Shown piece by piece: positions 1 through 9,910 of a stretch of 64,000 bases of DNA. This stretch comes from Gentiana macrophylla (lineage: Eukaryota; Streptophyta; Magnoliopsida; Gentianales; Gentianaceae), in NCBI GenBank assembly GCA_026214975.1, contig JAOBSW010001063.1, positions 72,293 to 136,292 on the forward strand, read 5' to 3'. A model generated the notes under the pieces. The model had not been told where the DNA came from, did no database searches, and worked only from the letters and a program-made list of their open reading frames with translations. Each line of letters begins with the position of its first letter. Positions within the stretch are counted from its first letter, which is position 1. Both the position numbers and the translations under genes were made by a program.

Positions 1-592
1 ATAAAATAAAGAAAACAACGAACTATATTGATCAAAGTATTGAAAATAATGTATTTCTAAGGTGTACATATGGCGTGTTCTACATGCCTTTATTTATAGG
101 TGTTCAAGCTAATTAAGAGATATACTTCAAAATGTCAAACAAATAAGAGATAACTCCCGGCCGATCTCAAAATAATGTCATGCGCCCCCCCTAATTTGCG
201 TGTGGAAGTTGGCGCCATCATTTGATTGGTTTGCCGGCTTTTGTCATGCTCTACTCCTCTTCTTGTGCTTATCCGATATTTATCTTCAATGCATCTTGAA
301 TTTATCTTGAGATTAAATTCTTCTATTTGTATTTATCCTCCATAATTATCCAAATTCTGCAAAATAGATATTTATCCCAAAATAAATCATATTCAAATAA
401 CCAAAATATACAATATAAACGGATAAATACTAAATTATGCCTTATAAATGGATAAATACCAAATTATATAATATAAATCACATAACATTAAATAATCCAT
501 ATAAACAGGTGATTTATCATAAAATATATATTATTAATCCCGATTTAAGGATAATGTTGATGACTTTTACGGGTATAATTTGACCGTCATCA
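1..592 (-). repeat. 3' LTR (partial) of the Athila-like element
   Basis: This stretch matches 16328-16915 almost base for base, with a few small differences. It ends at 592 with the complement of TGATGACGGTC, the LTR's 5' terminus in element orientation. A polypurine tract follows directly. The remaining ~1 kb of this LTR lies before position 1. Confidence 0.88.
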
Positions 593-610
593 ACTACCCC
601 CCACTTAGAC
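593..610 (-). other. Polypurine tract (plus-strand primer) of the Athila-like element
   Basis: On the minus strand this reads GTCTAAGTGGGGGGTAGT and directly precedes the LTR terminus TGATGACGG. That is the expected place for priming of second-strand synthesis. The same sequence precedes the 3' LTR of the nested element (13829-13846). Confidence 0.85.
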
Positions 611-1985
611 TTTTGATCGTCCCGAACAAAGCATCAATAAGTCATTCCCAAGACACATTTCCCGTGGTCAAATCATACTTATACAAGAAACTCGAGTCAA
701 TTCATACCACTTATGCTCATAAGGTATCCATTATTCACTACTCGTCATGAATCGAAGTGATGTGTGCATGTGCTTTTAGTTTTATCTATTCGTGGCAAGA
801 TTAAATTTTATGCTAACTTCGTAGTCTCAACCTACCAACATCAGCATTCCTACTTCTTAAGCCTCGCAATGGGTAAAGACATGGTGCAATAAGCAAGAGC
901 GTCATCCATAAGGTTTTTGGACTTGGAGACCGAGAAAATTACTCGAAGCCTCTTAAAAATTTGAATTTCTTTTCGCATTTCCGTAGTTTCAAGCTTTACA
1001 CCTCTCTCACGGATTAGTGGAAGCATGAATATTACCACAAGCGCGGGGCTACTTTGGTAATGTTACTACAAGCCCAGTGTCTAACATTTCGTTAAAACAC
1101 AGATAATTCTCAAGCTTATTACTCCGCTTTGATGGCTAGAAGATAAGAATACATCAGCAGATAAATATCGACTCTAGGTCTACATAACCAATCATCTACG
1201 CAATGTACACATAATTCTTCTTAGTTATTATAATTTGTGCGGAATTCGTCGATTCAAATTGAGTAAGCAAATAATAAATAACTAATTGCACTAGTTGGCA
1301 TGAATATCCTTAAGCTTACATTCACATAAGTATAAAATGATCACGTAATCATGCAACTTGGTTCCTTCCCTATCAATCCTATGTATAAGGACTCACAATT
1401 CTAAGGGTACGAGATAATACATTTGGCATTTGTTCAAAATTTTCACATTTTTCACCGTTTCATTCAAAATTTTCAATTATAACACATCATGGCTAAGTCT
1501 CCTACCCCCCACTTAAACTTGGCATTGTCCCCAATGACAAAGAAAAAGGAGAATTTAAGAGAGGACTTAGCTCTGGAAACAGCTCTCAAGCAGATGCAGA
1601 ATGTAGTTGTAGACCAAGCACGTCGTGGAGAAGCAAACAAAACCCTGTTTAAGCAAACCAAATAGAAACTCCACGAAACCGTTAATAACGTGTCAACGGA
1701 AGTTATAAAATAATGTGGCAGTAATTAGATATAGAATATCCAAAAACAATTTAAGCCACTTTATTTCATACAACCAATGACACGGAAAACCAAAGAGTTA
1801 AAACTACTAAACTCACATGTCGCTATCAAGGAAAAAACCTCGTTTATTCCGAACTTAGAATCGGAACATGGCGAGATGAAAAAAAACCTTAACAGTCGCA
1901 TGCTACTTTATTCAAACAAAACAAAACAAAAGATAGTCTTTAAGAAATAGTTCTGAGTTTATAGTCGCCAGCTCGACTCAACTCA
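611..1985 (-). other. Long 3' untranslated region of the Athila-like element
   Basis: About 1.4 kb between integrase and the 3' LTR with no credible coding frame and no envelope-like product. It aligns, reverse-complemented, with much of 12590-13846 in the nested element, so it is a family-conserved noncoding region. At 1963-1977 it has the complement of a GTCGAGCTGGCGACT-like motif. Very similar motifs occur at 11395-11409 and 46460-46474 in the two non-autonomous elements. A second polypurine-like tract lies at 1501-1520. Confidence 0.7.
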
Positions 1986-1989
1986 ACGA

Positions 1990-3270
1990 TGGTTTAAGTA
2001 TAGGTGGGATCTTCAAGAGTGAAGACTTCCTCCTCCTTACCTTGACCAAGACCCATGTAATGTTTCACACGGTGTCCATTGACCACAAAAGTGGATTGGT
2101 CTTTGAGGTTCAACAATTCAATGACTCAGGAAAGGAAAACCTTACTCACTCTATAAGGGCCATACCATCGTGATTTTAACTTGCCAGGAAAGAGTCTCAA
2201 GCGCGAATTGTAAAGAAGAACCAGACGCCTTCCTTAAAAGTGCGGTCCAATATCTTCTTATCATGAAATCTCTTTGTGCGTTCCTTAAATATTTTAGCAT
2301 TCTCATAAGCTTCCAGGCGAAACTCCTCTAAAGCGAGTCAACTCTAACAACCTTCTTTCTCGGCTAAACTCTCATCAAAATTCAAAGATACGCTGCGTAG
2401 CCCACATGGCACGGTGTTCAAGTTCAACCGGTAGATGACATGCTTTACCAAAAACAATCTTATACGGGGACATACCAATAGTCGTCTTGTAAGCAGTCCT
2501 ATAAGCCCATAAAGCATCATCTAATCGCAACGACCAATCCTTCCTAGTCGTATTCACAGTTTTCTCCAAAATGCGCTTTATTTCTCGATTTGTAACCTCA
2601 ACTTGTCCACTTGTTTGAGGGTGATAAGTAGTAGCTAACTTGTGTCTTACCCCGTACTTAATCATCAGCTTTTCAAACGGCCTATTATAGAAATGGCTTC
2701 CATTATCACTAATAATGGCACGAGGGGTTCCAAACCGTGTAAAGATATTTTTCTTTAAGAACTTCAGTACAACCTTCGCATCGTTAGTAGGTGAAGCAAT
2801 GGCCTCCACCCATTTGGATACGTAGTCGACTGCCACTAAGATATAGTGGTTGGACAAAGACAAAGTAAAAGGTCCCACAAAATCAATACCCCAAACATCA
2901 AAGAGTTCCACCTCTAGGATATTCTTCAGTGGCATTTCATTTCTTCTCGAGATATTTCCCGTCATTTGGCAAGAATGACAAGATCTATCATATTGATGCG
3001 CATCTTTGAACAAGGTCGGCCAAAAAACCACATTGGAGAACTTTCGCAGGCGGTCTTGTCTCTCCATAATGTCCTCCGGCCTCATAAGCATGGCAATGTC
3101 TAAGGATATCATACATCTCTTCTTCCGGCACACACCTCCTAAAGACATTGTCGGATCCTAGCTTAAAAGATAGGCTCTTCCCAATAATAGTGCCTAAGAT
3201 CCTTAAAGAATTTCTTTCTTTCTTGTGGGTTGAGATTTGGTGGCAAGTATTTCACGGATAGATAATTCAC
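1990..3270 (-). pseudogene. Integrase (pol) of the Athila-like element, frame-broken at both ends
   Basis: The longest open piece is 2375-3148. It shows part of the HHCC zinc-binding region (SCHSCQ), then WGIDFVGPF with the first catalytic Asp, ISDNGSHF with the second Asp, and a downstream Glu in [10 protein letters not shown]: the D,D-35-E core of retroviral-type integrases. HLPVELEH and MWATQ close the core, as in Athila integrases. Sequence upstream to ~3270 (HYYWEEP) and downstream to ~1990 (VNGHRVKHYMG) continues the protein in other frames. The enzyme would insert the cDNA into the host genome. The frame breaks make this copy non-functional as read. Confidence 0.88.
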
Positions 3271-3284
3271 AAAGTCTTTAAACC

Positions 3285-3720
3285 ATGGTTGTTTATTCTC
3301 CTTCACAACCTCAACACGCAAAGATATCTTTGTGGCGCAATCATCCTTTCCATGTATGGCCGTGATGGAGAATAATTGTTCATCAGAAATGTTTCTCCAA
3401 TCTCGGTCATTGGCTCATTATCCTCTATTTGGAGACGGAAAGATGATCGCAACCAAATTCTCGATCCTTTCTTATCACGGATTTCTACATCAAATTCTTG
3501 CAATAGTAGAATCCATCTCAACAACCTTGGTTTGGAATCTTGTTTGGCTAAAAGATACTTCAAGGCCGTATGGTCAGTCCAAACAGTGACTTTAGATCCT
3601 ACTAGATAAGATCGAAATTTGTCAAAAGCAAAGATAATGACTAGAAGCTCTTTCTCGAGAGTCGATAATTCCTTTGAGCGGCATTTAAAGTTCAACTAGC
3701 ATAGTAGATGGGCCTAAAGA
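3285..3720 (-). pseudogene. RNase H domain (pol) of the Athila-like element
   Basis: The open piece 3303-3695 contains [20 protein letters not shown], then [12 protein letters not shown] and [18 protein letters not shown], the usual Ty3/gypsy RNase H block that degrades the RNA strand during reverse transcription. It lies between RT and integrase as expected. The start of the domain is lost in a frame break near 3700-3740, and the end shifts frame near 3470-3500. Identification of the domain is firm, but it is not intact. Confidence 0.87.
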
Positions 3721-3738
3721 TCTTGTCTTTCCTTTGTC

Positions 3739-4870
3739 CTAAGGCAAAGACTCACAATTTGTATCGCTTGCATCGCACATCAACTCAAAGGGTAGATTCC
3801 AATCAGGCGCAATCAGAACGGGTGCAGTAATAAGCATGCTCTTTAACTTATTGAAAGCTTTCATGCACTCACTAGTAAACACAAACGGCACATCCTTGGC
3901 TAATAATTCGGTAAGAGGTCGAGAGATTAAGGAAAAGTCCTTCACAAACCGGCGATAAAATCCTGCGTGGCCAAGAAAACCTCGCAATGTCTTAAGATTG
4001 GTTGGTGGAGGCACTTTTTCAATCACTTCTACTTTTGCTCTATCCACCTCTATACCGTTCTTTGAAATACGGTGGCCAAGTACTATACCTTCAGTAACCA
4101 TAAGATGACATTTCTCCCGGTTAAGCACAGATTCGTCTCTCGCATCTTTCAACACTCTTGCCGGATCGTGAGACATGAATCAAAATCATCTCCAAATACG
4201 GAGAAATCATCCATAAAGATCTCTAGGAAATCTTCAACCATATCAAAGAAACAGAGAAATCATGCATCTTTGAAAGCGTTCTTTGGTGCGTTGCACAAAC
4301 CAAAGGCATTCTATTATAAGTAAAGGTTCCATATGGACATGTAAAAGTGGTCTTCTCACGATCCTCGGGTGAGATATGAATTTGATAATATCCTGAGTAA
4401 CCGTCAAGGAAACAATAAAACGCATGTCCGCTCAGTCTCTCGAGTATTTGATCAATGAAGGGGAGAGGGAAGTGATCCTTACGAGTAGCATCATTCAGTT
4501 TCCTGAAGTCAATGCACACTCTATGGCCAATAATGAGCCTAACAGGAATCAACTCATTTAACTCATTGGCTTGTACCGTAAAACCTCCATTCTTAGGAAC
4601 TACGTGGATCGGACTAACCCATTCACTATCAGAAATAGGGAAGATGATCCCCATTTCTAACATCTTAATAATTTCGTCCCTAACCACGTCCTTCAATTGT
4701 GGAGTCAACCTTCTTTGGGGTTGTACAACCGCTTTCTTTGCAGGATCGACGGAGATTTTATGCATGCAAACACTAGGGCTAATGCCTTTGATGTCAGCTA
4801 TAGTCCATCCAAATGCTCCGCGATACTCTCTCAACACTCTCATAAGCTTTTCCTCTTGTATTCGATCCAA
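3739..4870 (-). pseudogene. Reverse transcriptase (pol) of the Athila-like element, in at least three frames
   Basis: The N-terminal part is open at 4223-4870 (ISDSEWVSPIHVVPKNGG, then FLDGYSGYYQI and TFTCPYGTFTYNRMP). A frame change follows near 4300. The catalytic FMDD box is readable at 4206-4217 in another frame. The C-terminal part is open at 3739-4176 (EKCHLMVTEGIVLGH, LRGFLGHAGFYRRFVKDFS). The domain order and FMDD box fit the Athila branch of Ty3/gypsy. At least two frameshifts inside the catalytic domain mean this copy cannot make active enzyme without repair or recombination. Confidence 0.9.
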
Positions 4871-4897
4871 GCGGAAGAGATGATAAGCGGCAAGGTC

Positions 4898-5665
4898 TCA
4901 TCTTGAAGAAATACATACTTCAAATGTGCAGCAAAGGCTTGATGTTAGATTGGTAGGTGGTTCTTCTAACGAGGTCTTTAACTTTTGTCCGGTCAGTTTA
5001 AGTTCAAAGAACTTATGCCAAGTCGGTCTATGGTAGTACTTTTCAACCTCGGTAGACTTCATCTCCTCGATATGTCTCGGGGTTCCTCTACTACATCCAG
5101 GCCATATCACTTTTTCTTCCTCGCTCTTTTCATATGGCACTTCATCCTCTAACTCAAGGGTAGCCTCGAGGAAATCTTTAATATCCTCATATTGTTGGAA
5201 GTCATTGACAAGCTTGTCAATAGAATCCAACATGAAACATGCATCCTCTTCATCATCAGGTGTCTTCATAGTGTCAAGCACGTTAAATGCTATTTCATCC
5301 CCATTAACTCTTAACACTAACTCTCCTTTGTAAACATCGATAAGCGTCCTACTAGTGGCCATAAAAGGTCTTCCTAAGATTAGGGGTACTTCGTAGTTAG
5401 CTTCCATATCCAGCACAACGAAGTCGACAGGAAACACAAATTTCTCAACTCTTACTAGCACATCTTCAACCACTCCACAAGACTCCTTAACCGAACGATC
5501 AGATAATTGCAAAGTAATTGAAGTCTTCTTAAGGTATTTCATACCTAGCTTTTGAAAAATGGATAGAGGCATCAGATTTACGCTCGCTCCTAGATCACAC
5601 AAAGCTTTGTTCAAACATACGTTACCTATGGTGCAGGAATGAGAAAACTTCCCGGATCCTTGCAT
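4898..5665 (-). pseudogene. Aspartic protease region (pol) of the Athila-like element
   Basis: The open frame contains ALCDLGASVNLMPLSIFQ, where DLGAS takes the place of the usual DTGA or DSGA active-site triad. This variant is typical of Athila-type elements. A second conserved block, PLILGRPFMATSRTLIDV, follows ~75 residues later. The frame start at 5665 is only where this frame opens. The protein is continuous with the end of gag, which shifts frame near 5632. A linker of ~100 acidic residues leads towards RT. Its role is polyprotein cleavage. Confidence 0.85.
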
Positions 5666-7500
5666 TTAGCGAGTAACTTATGTTGAAGGATATTTGAGCA
5701 CTCCTCATTTAGACAAATGGTTTCTAAATCTAAGAGTTTCCTCTTAGTAGAGACAGCTTCTTTTAAGAACTTGGTGTACTCAGGCATCTCAGCAAGTGCT
5801 TCAACTAGAGGTATATTGATGTGTAACTTTCTAAAGATATCAATGAACTTCTTATACCTCTTGTCATCAACCTTAGGCTTAGGTTTGCGTGGAGGATAAG
5901 GTAAGGTTGAAGGATCGACATCAGTGAAAATAGGGTACTTATTGTTATAAAGCTCAACTCTAGGGCCAGCAGGTTCCTTATAGGTTTCTTGGTCGGGCAA
6001 GGTCCCAGAAGTACTTGCTTCCTTGCTTGGCTCACCATCCTTGCTCTCTACAGATTTCTCTTTCTCTTTCAAAGATGGTGGAGTTACTTCTTTCCCACTT
6101 CTAGTCATGATCGCATTCAAATCCTTAGGATTCTTATCAGTGGTGCTTGGAAATCCTCCAGAAGGTCTAGTCGAGACTTGCTCAGCTAATTGCCCTATTT
6201 GGTGAGTGAGATTCTGGACTATGGCTTCTTGATTGGTCACTTTAGCATCGGTCTTCTGAAAATATTGGCTAAAGTTAGTGGCTAAATCAGCCATTGATTT
6301 TGAAAGTTGTCCCATATTGTCAGAAACGACATTACTCAGTTTTTCTATGGCAGCTTTCCAACCAAAAGTTTTAGTTTGCTGTGGTACATAATTGGTAGGC
6401 TGTTTAGGCCTTTCTCCTGCATTAGGGTCACTATATCGGAATCCGGGGTGGTTATGATTAGGCTTATATCCTCCCCCAATATAATTGGCTTCTTCAATAC
6501 CAGCATTCTCACTTTGAGGGGTTACCTCGATTTCAGTCCCTTTCTCTACTCTTGCCATCCTCTCTTGCATTCCATCTACCTTACTGTTGATAACAGACAG
6601 TTGTTCTAAGATTTTGGTAGATGCACTATCCTCAAATATGTCAGCAGCCATCTTCACAGTAGCTATGTCATTGCCTCCCCATTGACTATTCATCGCTATT
6701 TGCTCCATTTTTCCTTGTGCCTCCTCAGGAGATAAAAGAACAAACGCTCCATTGCTAGAGGCGTCTACTCTAATTTTCTCAGTCTCTCTCAATCCATGGT
6801 AAAAAGTTTGCATTAAAAGCCAAAGAGAGATATCATGATGAGGACACTTCCTCATAGCTTCCTTAAAACGCTCCCAAGCTTGATCAAAACTCTCCCCAGG
6901 TTGTTGCTTAAATCCTAAGATGTCTTGGCGTAACTTAAAGGTCTTTCCTAACGGAAAATACTTATTCATGAACTTTTGCAACAATTTTTCCCAAGTAGTG
7001 ATAGATCCAGCCTCTAGAGAGAGAAGCCATTGCTTAGCTTTATCTTTCAAAGTGAAAGGAAAAGCTTTAAGACGGATGTTCCCCTCCGGATTAATTGTGG
7101 TTTCACGGTGCTAACGATTTCCAAGAAATTTGTCACATGAACACCGGGATCCTCGTTTTGGACTCCATGAAAAGTGGAATAGTTGGTCACCATTTGAATT
7201 ACATTAGGCCTAGGGTGATAGACTTCGCGACATCTTGCGGTGCTACGATAGCAATGGAATGAATTGCTCAATAGTAGGCGTTGCAAAACTTTGCAAAGTC
7301 GCGCTCATGACTTGGTTTCCATTATTAAGATTGTTCGCATTATTAACATTATTGGCATTATTAATAACTTCGGATTAATTACCTGGTTCGGATTGACCGG
7401 AATGCCTTCCATTTTCGCCTTGATTGAGAATGTTGAGAATGATCGGTTGTATGTCCTTTTTACGATTCATGCTCGCTTTCCTCAAGATTTGGATCCTCTT
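5626..7500 (-). pseudogene. gag of the Athila-like element, two or more frameshifts
   Basis: The main open piece is 5626-7050. It has the retrotransposon gag core (DKAKQWLLSLEAGSITTWEK, FPLGKTFKLRQDI, FDQAWERFKEAMRKCP), then a Gln-rich linker, NAIMTRSGKE and LPYPPRKPKPK. It ends in LHINIPLVEALAEMPEYTKF, all typical of Athila gag. The N-terminal part is in another frame: an Asn-rich stretch near 7320-7350, then CREVYHPRPNVIQMVTNYS at 7047-7286. The frames change near 7100-7130 and near 5632. Gag would form the particle that packages the element RNA. Confidence 0.87.
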
Positions 7501-7764
7501 CTTCTCCGCTTTCAGCCACTCTCTAGCTAACTTTCTATTTCGCCTTGCAAATTTCTATTTGAGGATTATATGGCTCAAGCGGTTCCTTCCGATTTCCGAG
7601 TAGCGTACTATAAAATAACAAAAAACAATAAAACAATTAAAAACTCTAAAGGCTAGGCCTTTAACTAGACTAAATAATAAAAACGAGACTAAAACAGACT
7701 CTATTCACAATATTTACGAATTTACTTTTAATAAAATAAGTTATACTTAATTTAATGACACGAG
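7501..7764 (-). other. 5' leader between primer-binding site and gag
   Basis: About 260 bases, AT-rich, between the primer-binding site and the first recognisable gag sequence. No conserved frame is visible. Confidence 0.6.
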
Positions 7765-7782
7765 TCCCCGGCAACGGCGCCA
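7765..7782 (-). other. Primer-binding site complementary to tRNA-Asp
   Basis: On the minus strand this reads TGGCGCCGTTGCCGGGGA, the complement of the 3' end of plant tRNA-Asp(GUC) as known from Athila and related elements. It lies six bases inside the 5' LTR end at 7789. Confidence 0.9.
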
Positions 7783-7788
7783 AAAACT

Positions 7789-8109
7789 TGATGTCGGGTC
7801 AAGTAAAATAAAATACTCAATACCTAAATAACACACTAGCAAGAGAACTAGGTTCAATCATAGTATAGTTAGATAGAGTCGAGGTCGATCCCACAGAGAC
7901 TCGGCTTAAACGAAATTCGACTTATTAAACTAAAAAGCAAATTAAAGGCGGTCTACGACCAACAAATAACGCAGAAAATAAAATTGACACAATAGAAACA
8001 CAAAACCAACAAAAGACACAACGACGCTAAGACACTTGTTTTTATAGGTTTTATAAATGATTAACGAACGGTATTGATAACGCTAGTAGTAATTACTCCC
8101 CCATGCTAT
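7789..8109 (-). repeat. 5' LTR of the Athila-like element, U5-side segment
   Basis: The plus strand begins TGATGTCGGGTC after the primer-binding site, so the LTR ends in GACATCA in element orientation. The segment stops at 8109, where the nested element with its GCTAT duplication begins. The LTR resumes at 15637. Joined, the LTR is ~1.6 kb. Confidence 0.87.
8105..8109. repeat. Target site duplication GCTAT (left copy)
   Basis: GCTAT directly precedes the LTR terminus TGATGACGG at 8110 and recurs at 15632-15636 directly after the terminus GATCA. Confidence 0.92.
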
Positions 8110-8461
8110 TGATGACGGTCAAATTATACCCGTAAAAGTCATCAACGTTGACCTTAAATCGAGATTAATAATATATATTTCATATTAAATCACATGTTTA
8201 TATTTATTATTTAATGATAAGTGATTATTAATATGATATTTGGTATTTAGCCGTTTTCATTATTAAAATCCGATTTACTGTGCGATTAATGTTGATTTTA
8301 CAGATCATTACAAATCGAGAAGATTAGTGTCATTCAATCAATTATCTCAAGATAAGGAAGGAAGGAAATCGGAGCATTAAATGAGAGAGTAATCGGATCG
8401 ACATGCAAGCGCGATGGGGAGCAAGGCAAACGAAGAAAACGTGTAGAACATGGAAAATATA

Positions 8462-8520
8462 GGTTCGGTCGACCGAACCATTAGGCTCGGTCGACCGAGT
8501 GTCATCTTTCGGTTGACCGA
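8462..8520. promoter_or_regulatory. Palindromic word cluster in U3 of the 5' LTR
   Basis: Three copies in 59 bases: the 18-bp perfect palindrome GGTTCGGTCGACCGAACC at 8462-8479, CTCGGTCGACCGAG at 8486-8499, and the one-mismatch copy TCGGTTGACCGA at 8509-8520. The cluster ends ~75 bases upstream of the TATA box. The function is unknown; a protein-binding array or RNA-structure element are both possible. Confidence 0.7.
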
Positions 8521-8594
8521 GTGTCAGCTTCGGGGCGGTTTAGGGCTTTTGTCGTGTTTACCTTCTAGAACCACCCTAAGTCGGCAAAAACCTC

Positions 8595-8601
8595 TATATA
8601 A
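8595..8601 (+). promoter_or_regulatory. TATA box of the 5' LTR
   Basis: TATATAA in the context CCTCTATATAAGCAAG, ~485 bases from the LTR start. It is repeated at 14336-14342 in the 3' LTR. Transcription would be expected to start ~30 bases downstream. Confidence 0.7.
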
Positions 8602-9039
8602 GCAAGCAGCTACGAGAATTGTAATATATACCTTAGAATATCATTCAATAAAATCACTCTATTCATATCTTGATTCAATGTAGTTTATTGAGGGTGTTTC
8701 CAGCAATTTAAAATTTGCATTATGTAAGCCTTTATTTTTGTTTCTTTTCTTTTAAGTATTTAATTCCCCCCAATTATGCTTTATTGTTTGAGTTAGTTAA
8801 TTCATAGCTAGATGATGTAGATCTAGGCTATGACGTTAGGGATGTGGCGACACCTTGTCTATGAGGATCCCATAACCTACGTCATCTACTTAGTTTCTAT
8901 CCATGAATCTGTATTGTTTAATTAATGTGTATCTAAGTTAGTTTATATGAATGCATTACGAATTACTGTTTGATCCGTTGTGTATGATGAAACGCTGAGA
9001 GATACGTTCAGGGATGTAATCTGGGGGGAAAAAGACCAT

Positions 9040-9073
9040 TCGGTCGACCGAGCCCAGCTATTCGGTCGACCGA
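9040..9073. promoter_or_regulatory. Palindromic word pair downstream of the promoter in the 5' LTR
   Basis: Two exact copies of TCGGTCGACCGA at 9040-9051 and 9062-9073, 22 bases apart. They lie ~440 bases downstream of the TATA box and so in transcribed R/U5 sequence. In RNA each copy is self-complementary. Confidence 0.65.
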
Positions 9074-9892
9074 GCCCTCTGTTCATCCGTTAGATAGCCA
9101 TGTCTTTATGGTTAGGTTAACTTAATAGAATTTATTATCTCAGTAGGTATGGCTATGGCTACGTTACTCGCTTAGTTTAATTAAAATGTGTAAAAAGGAA
9201 ATACCAATATAAAACTCTTAGGTAGGCTTATGAATTGATCTTGGACGTTCGGCGTTATCTAGGTAGGTTTATATTTGGGGATTGCTAGCACTGATTATAC
9301 ATACGTCGTAGATTAGCATGAGACTATAACTTGGTAATTGCTAGTTGGACGAGAGCTTGAGTGATCGTTTAGGAAATACGCCTAACCATAGGAATGTTGC
9401 CTGAGCGAGTGTGTACGGTCAATATCGGCATCCTTAGAAGTCGTAGCGTGTGAGTTATATGAGATGGAGGCACTAAAAGCGAAGTCACGTAACAATATCA
9501 CAGTGATTTAGTGACTTACCGGTGCTAAGTCAAGTTAAAGAGGATGACTCCGTAGCCAATCTAAGATAGATACAAATGGATTTGATTAATAAGTTCGAGT
9601 TTATTATATAAATTATCTAGGTCCAAAGCGATAAAGACTATGATTGGGGAGGTTAATTACGTTGTGTCGAGTCGTGTCTTTATCTTTTCTTGTCCTTTGT
9701 TGGTCGTAGACCGCCTCATGTCCTTGACATGTTTAATTAATTGTTTGTATATAAGATGATCCACAATTGGTTCCTCGTGGGATCGACCTTGATTCACTAT
9801 AGCTATACTACGATGGGCCTAGTCCTCTTGCTAGTATTGGTTTATGGTGGTCGAGTATTATATTATAACCTGATCGACCCCGATCAAGTTTT

Positions 9893-9910
9893 TGGCGCCG
9901 TTGCCGGGAA
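9893..9910 (+). other. Primer-binding site, tRNA-Asp type
   Basis: TGGCGCCGTTGCCGGGAA begins six bases after the LTR end. It matches the site of the host element except for a missing G near its 3' end. Confidence 0.88.

Larger units (their letters stand above)
8110..9886 (+). repeat. 5' LTR of the nested element
   Basis: Starts TGATGACGG and ends GATCGACCCCGATCA. It is 1777 bases against 1785 for the 3' LTR. It has a TATA box at 8595-8601, AATAAA at about 8647, and two clusters of the palindromic word TCGGTCGACCGA. The 3' part carries the GTGGGATCGACCTTG block common to Athila-type LTRs. Confidence 0.92.

Noticed and set aside
593..1985. Envelope-like gene after integrase, as in some Athila elements
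   Set aside because: No long frame or membrane-protein character in this region on either strand.
8462..8520. Reading the palindromic words as a CRISPR-like array
   Set aside because: Spacing is irregular, words occur in LTRs of a eukaryotic retroelement, and no associated genes exist.
9893..9910. Primer-binding site taken as part of a tRNA-Asp gene
   Set aside because: Only the 3'-end complement is present; no cloverleaf-forming sequence surrounds it.
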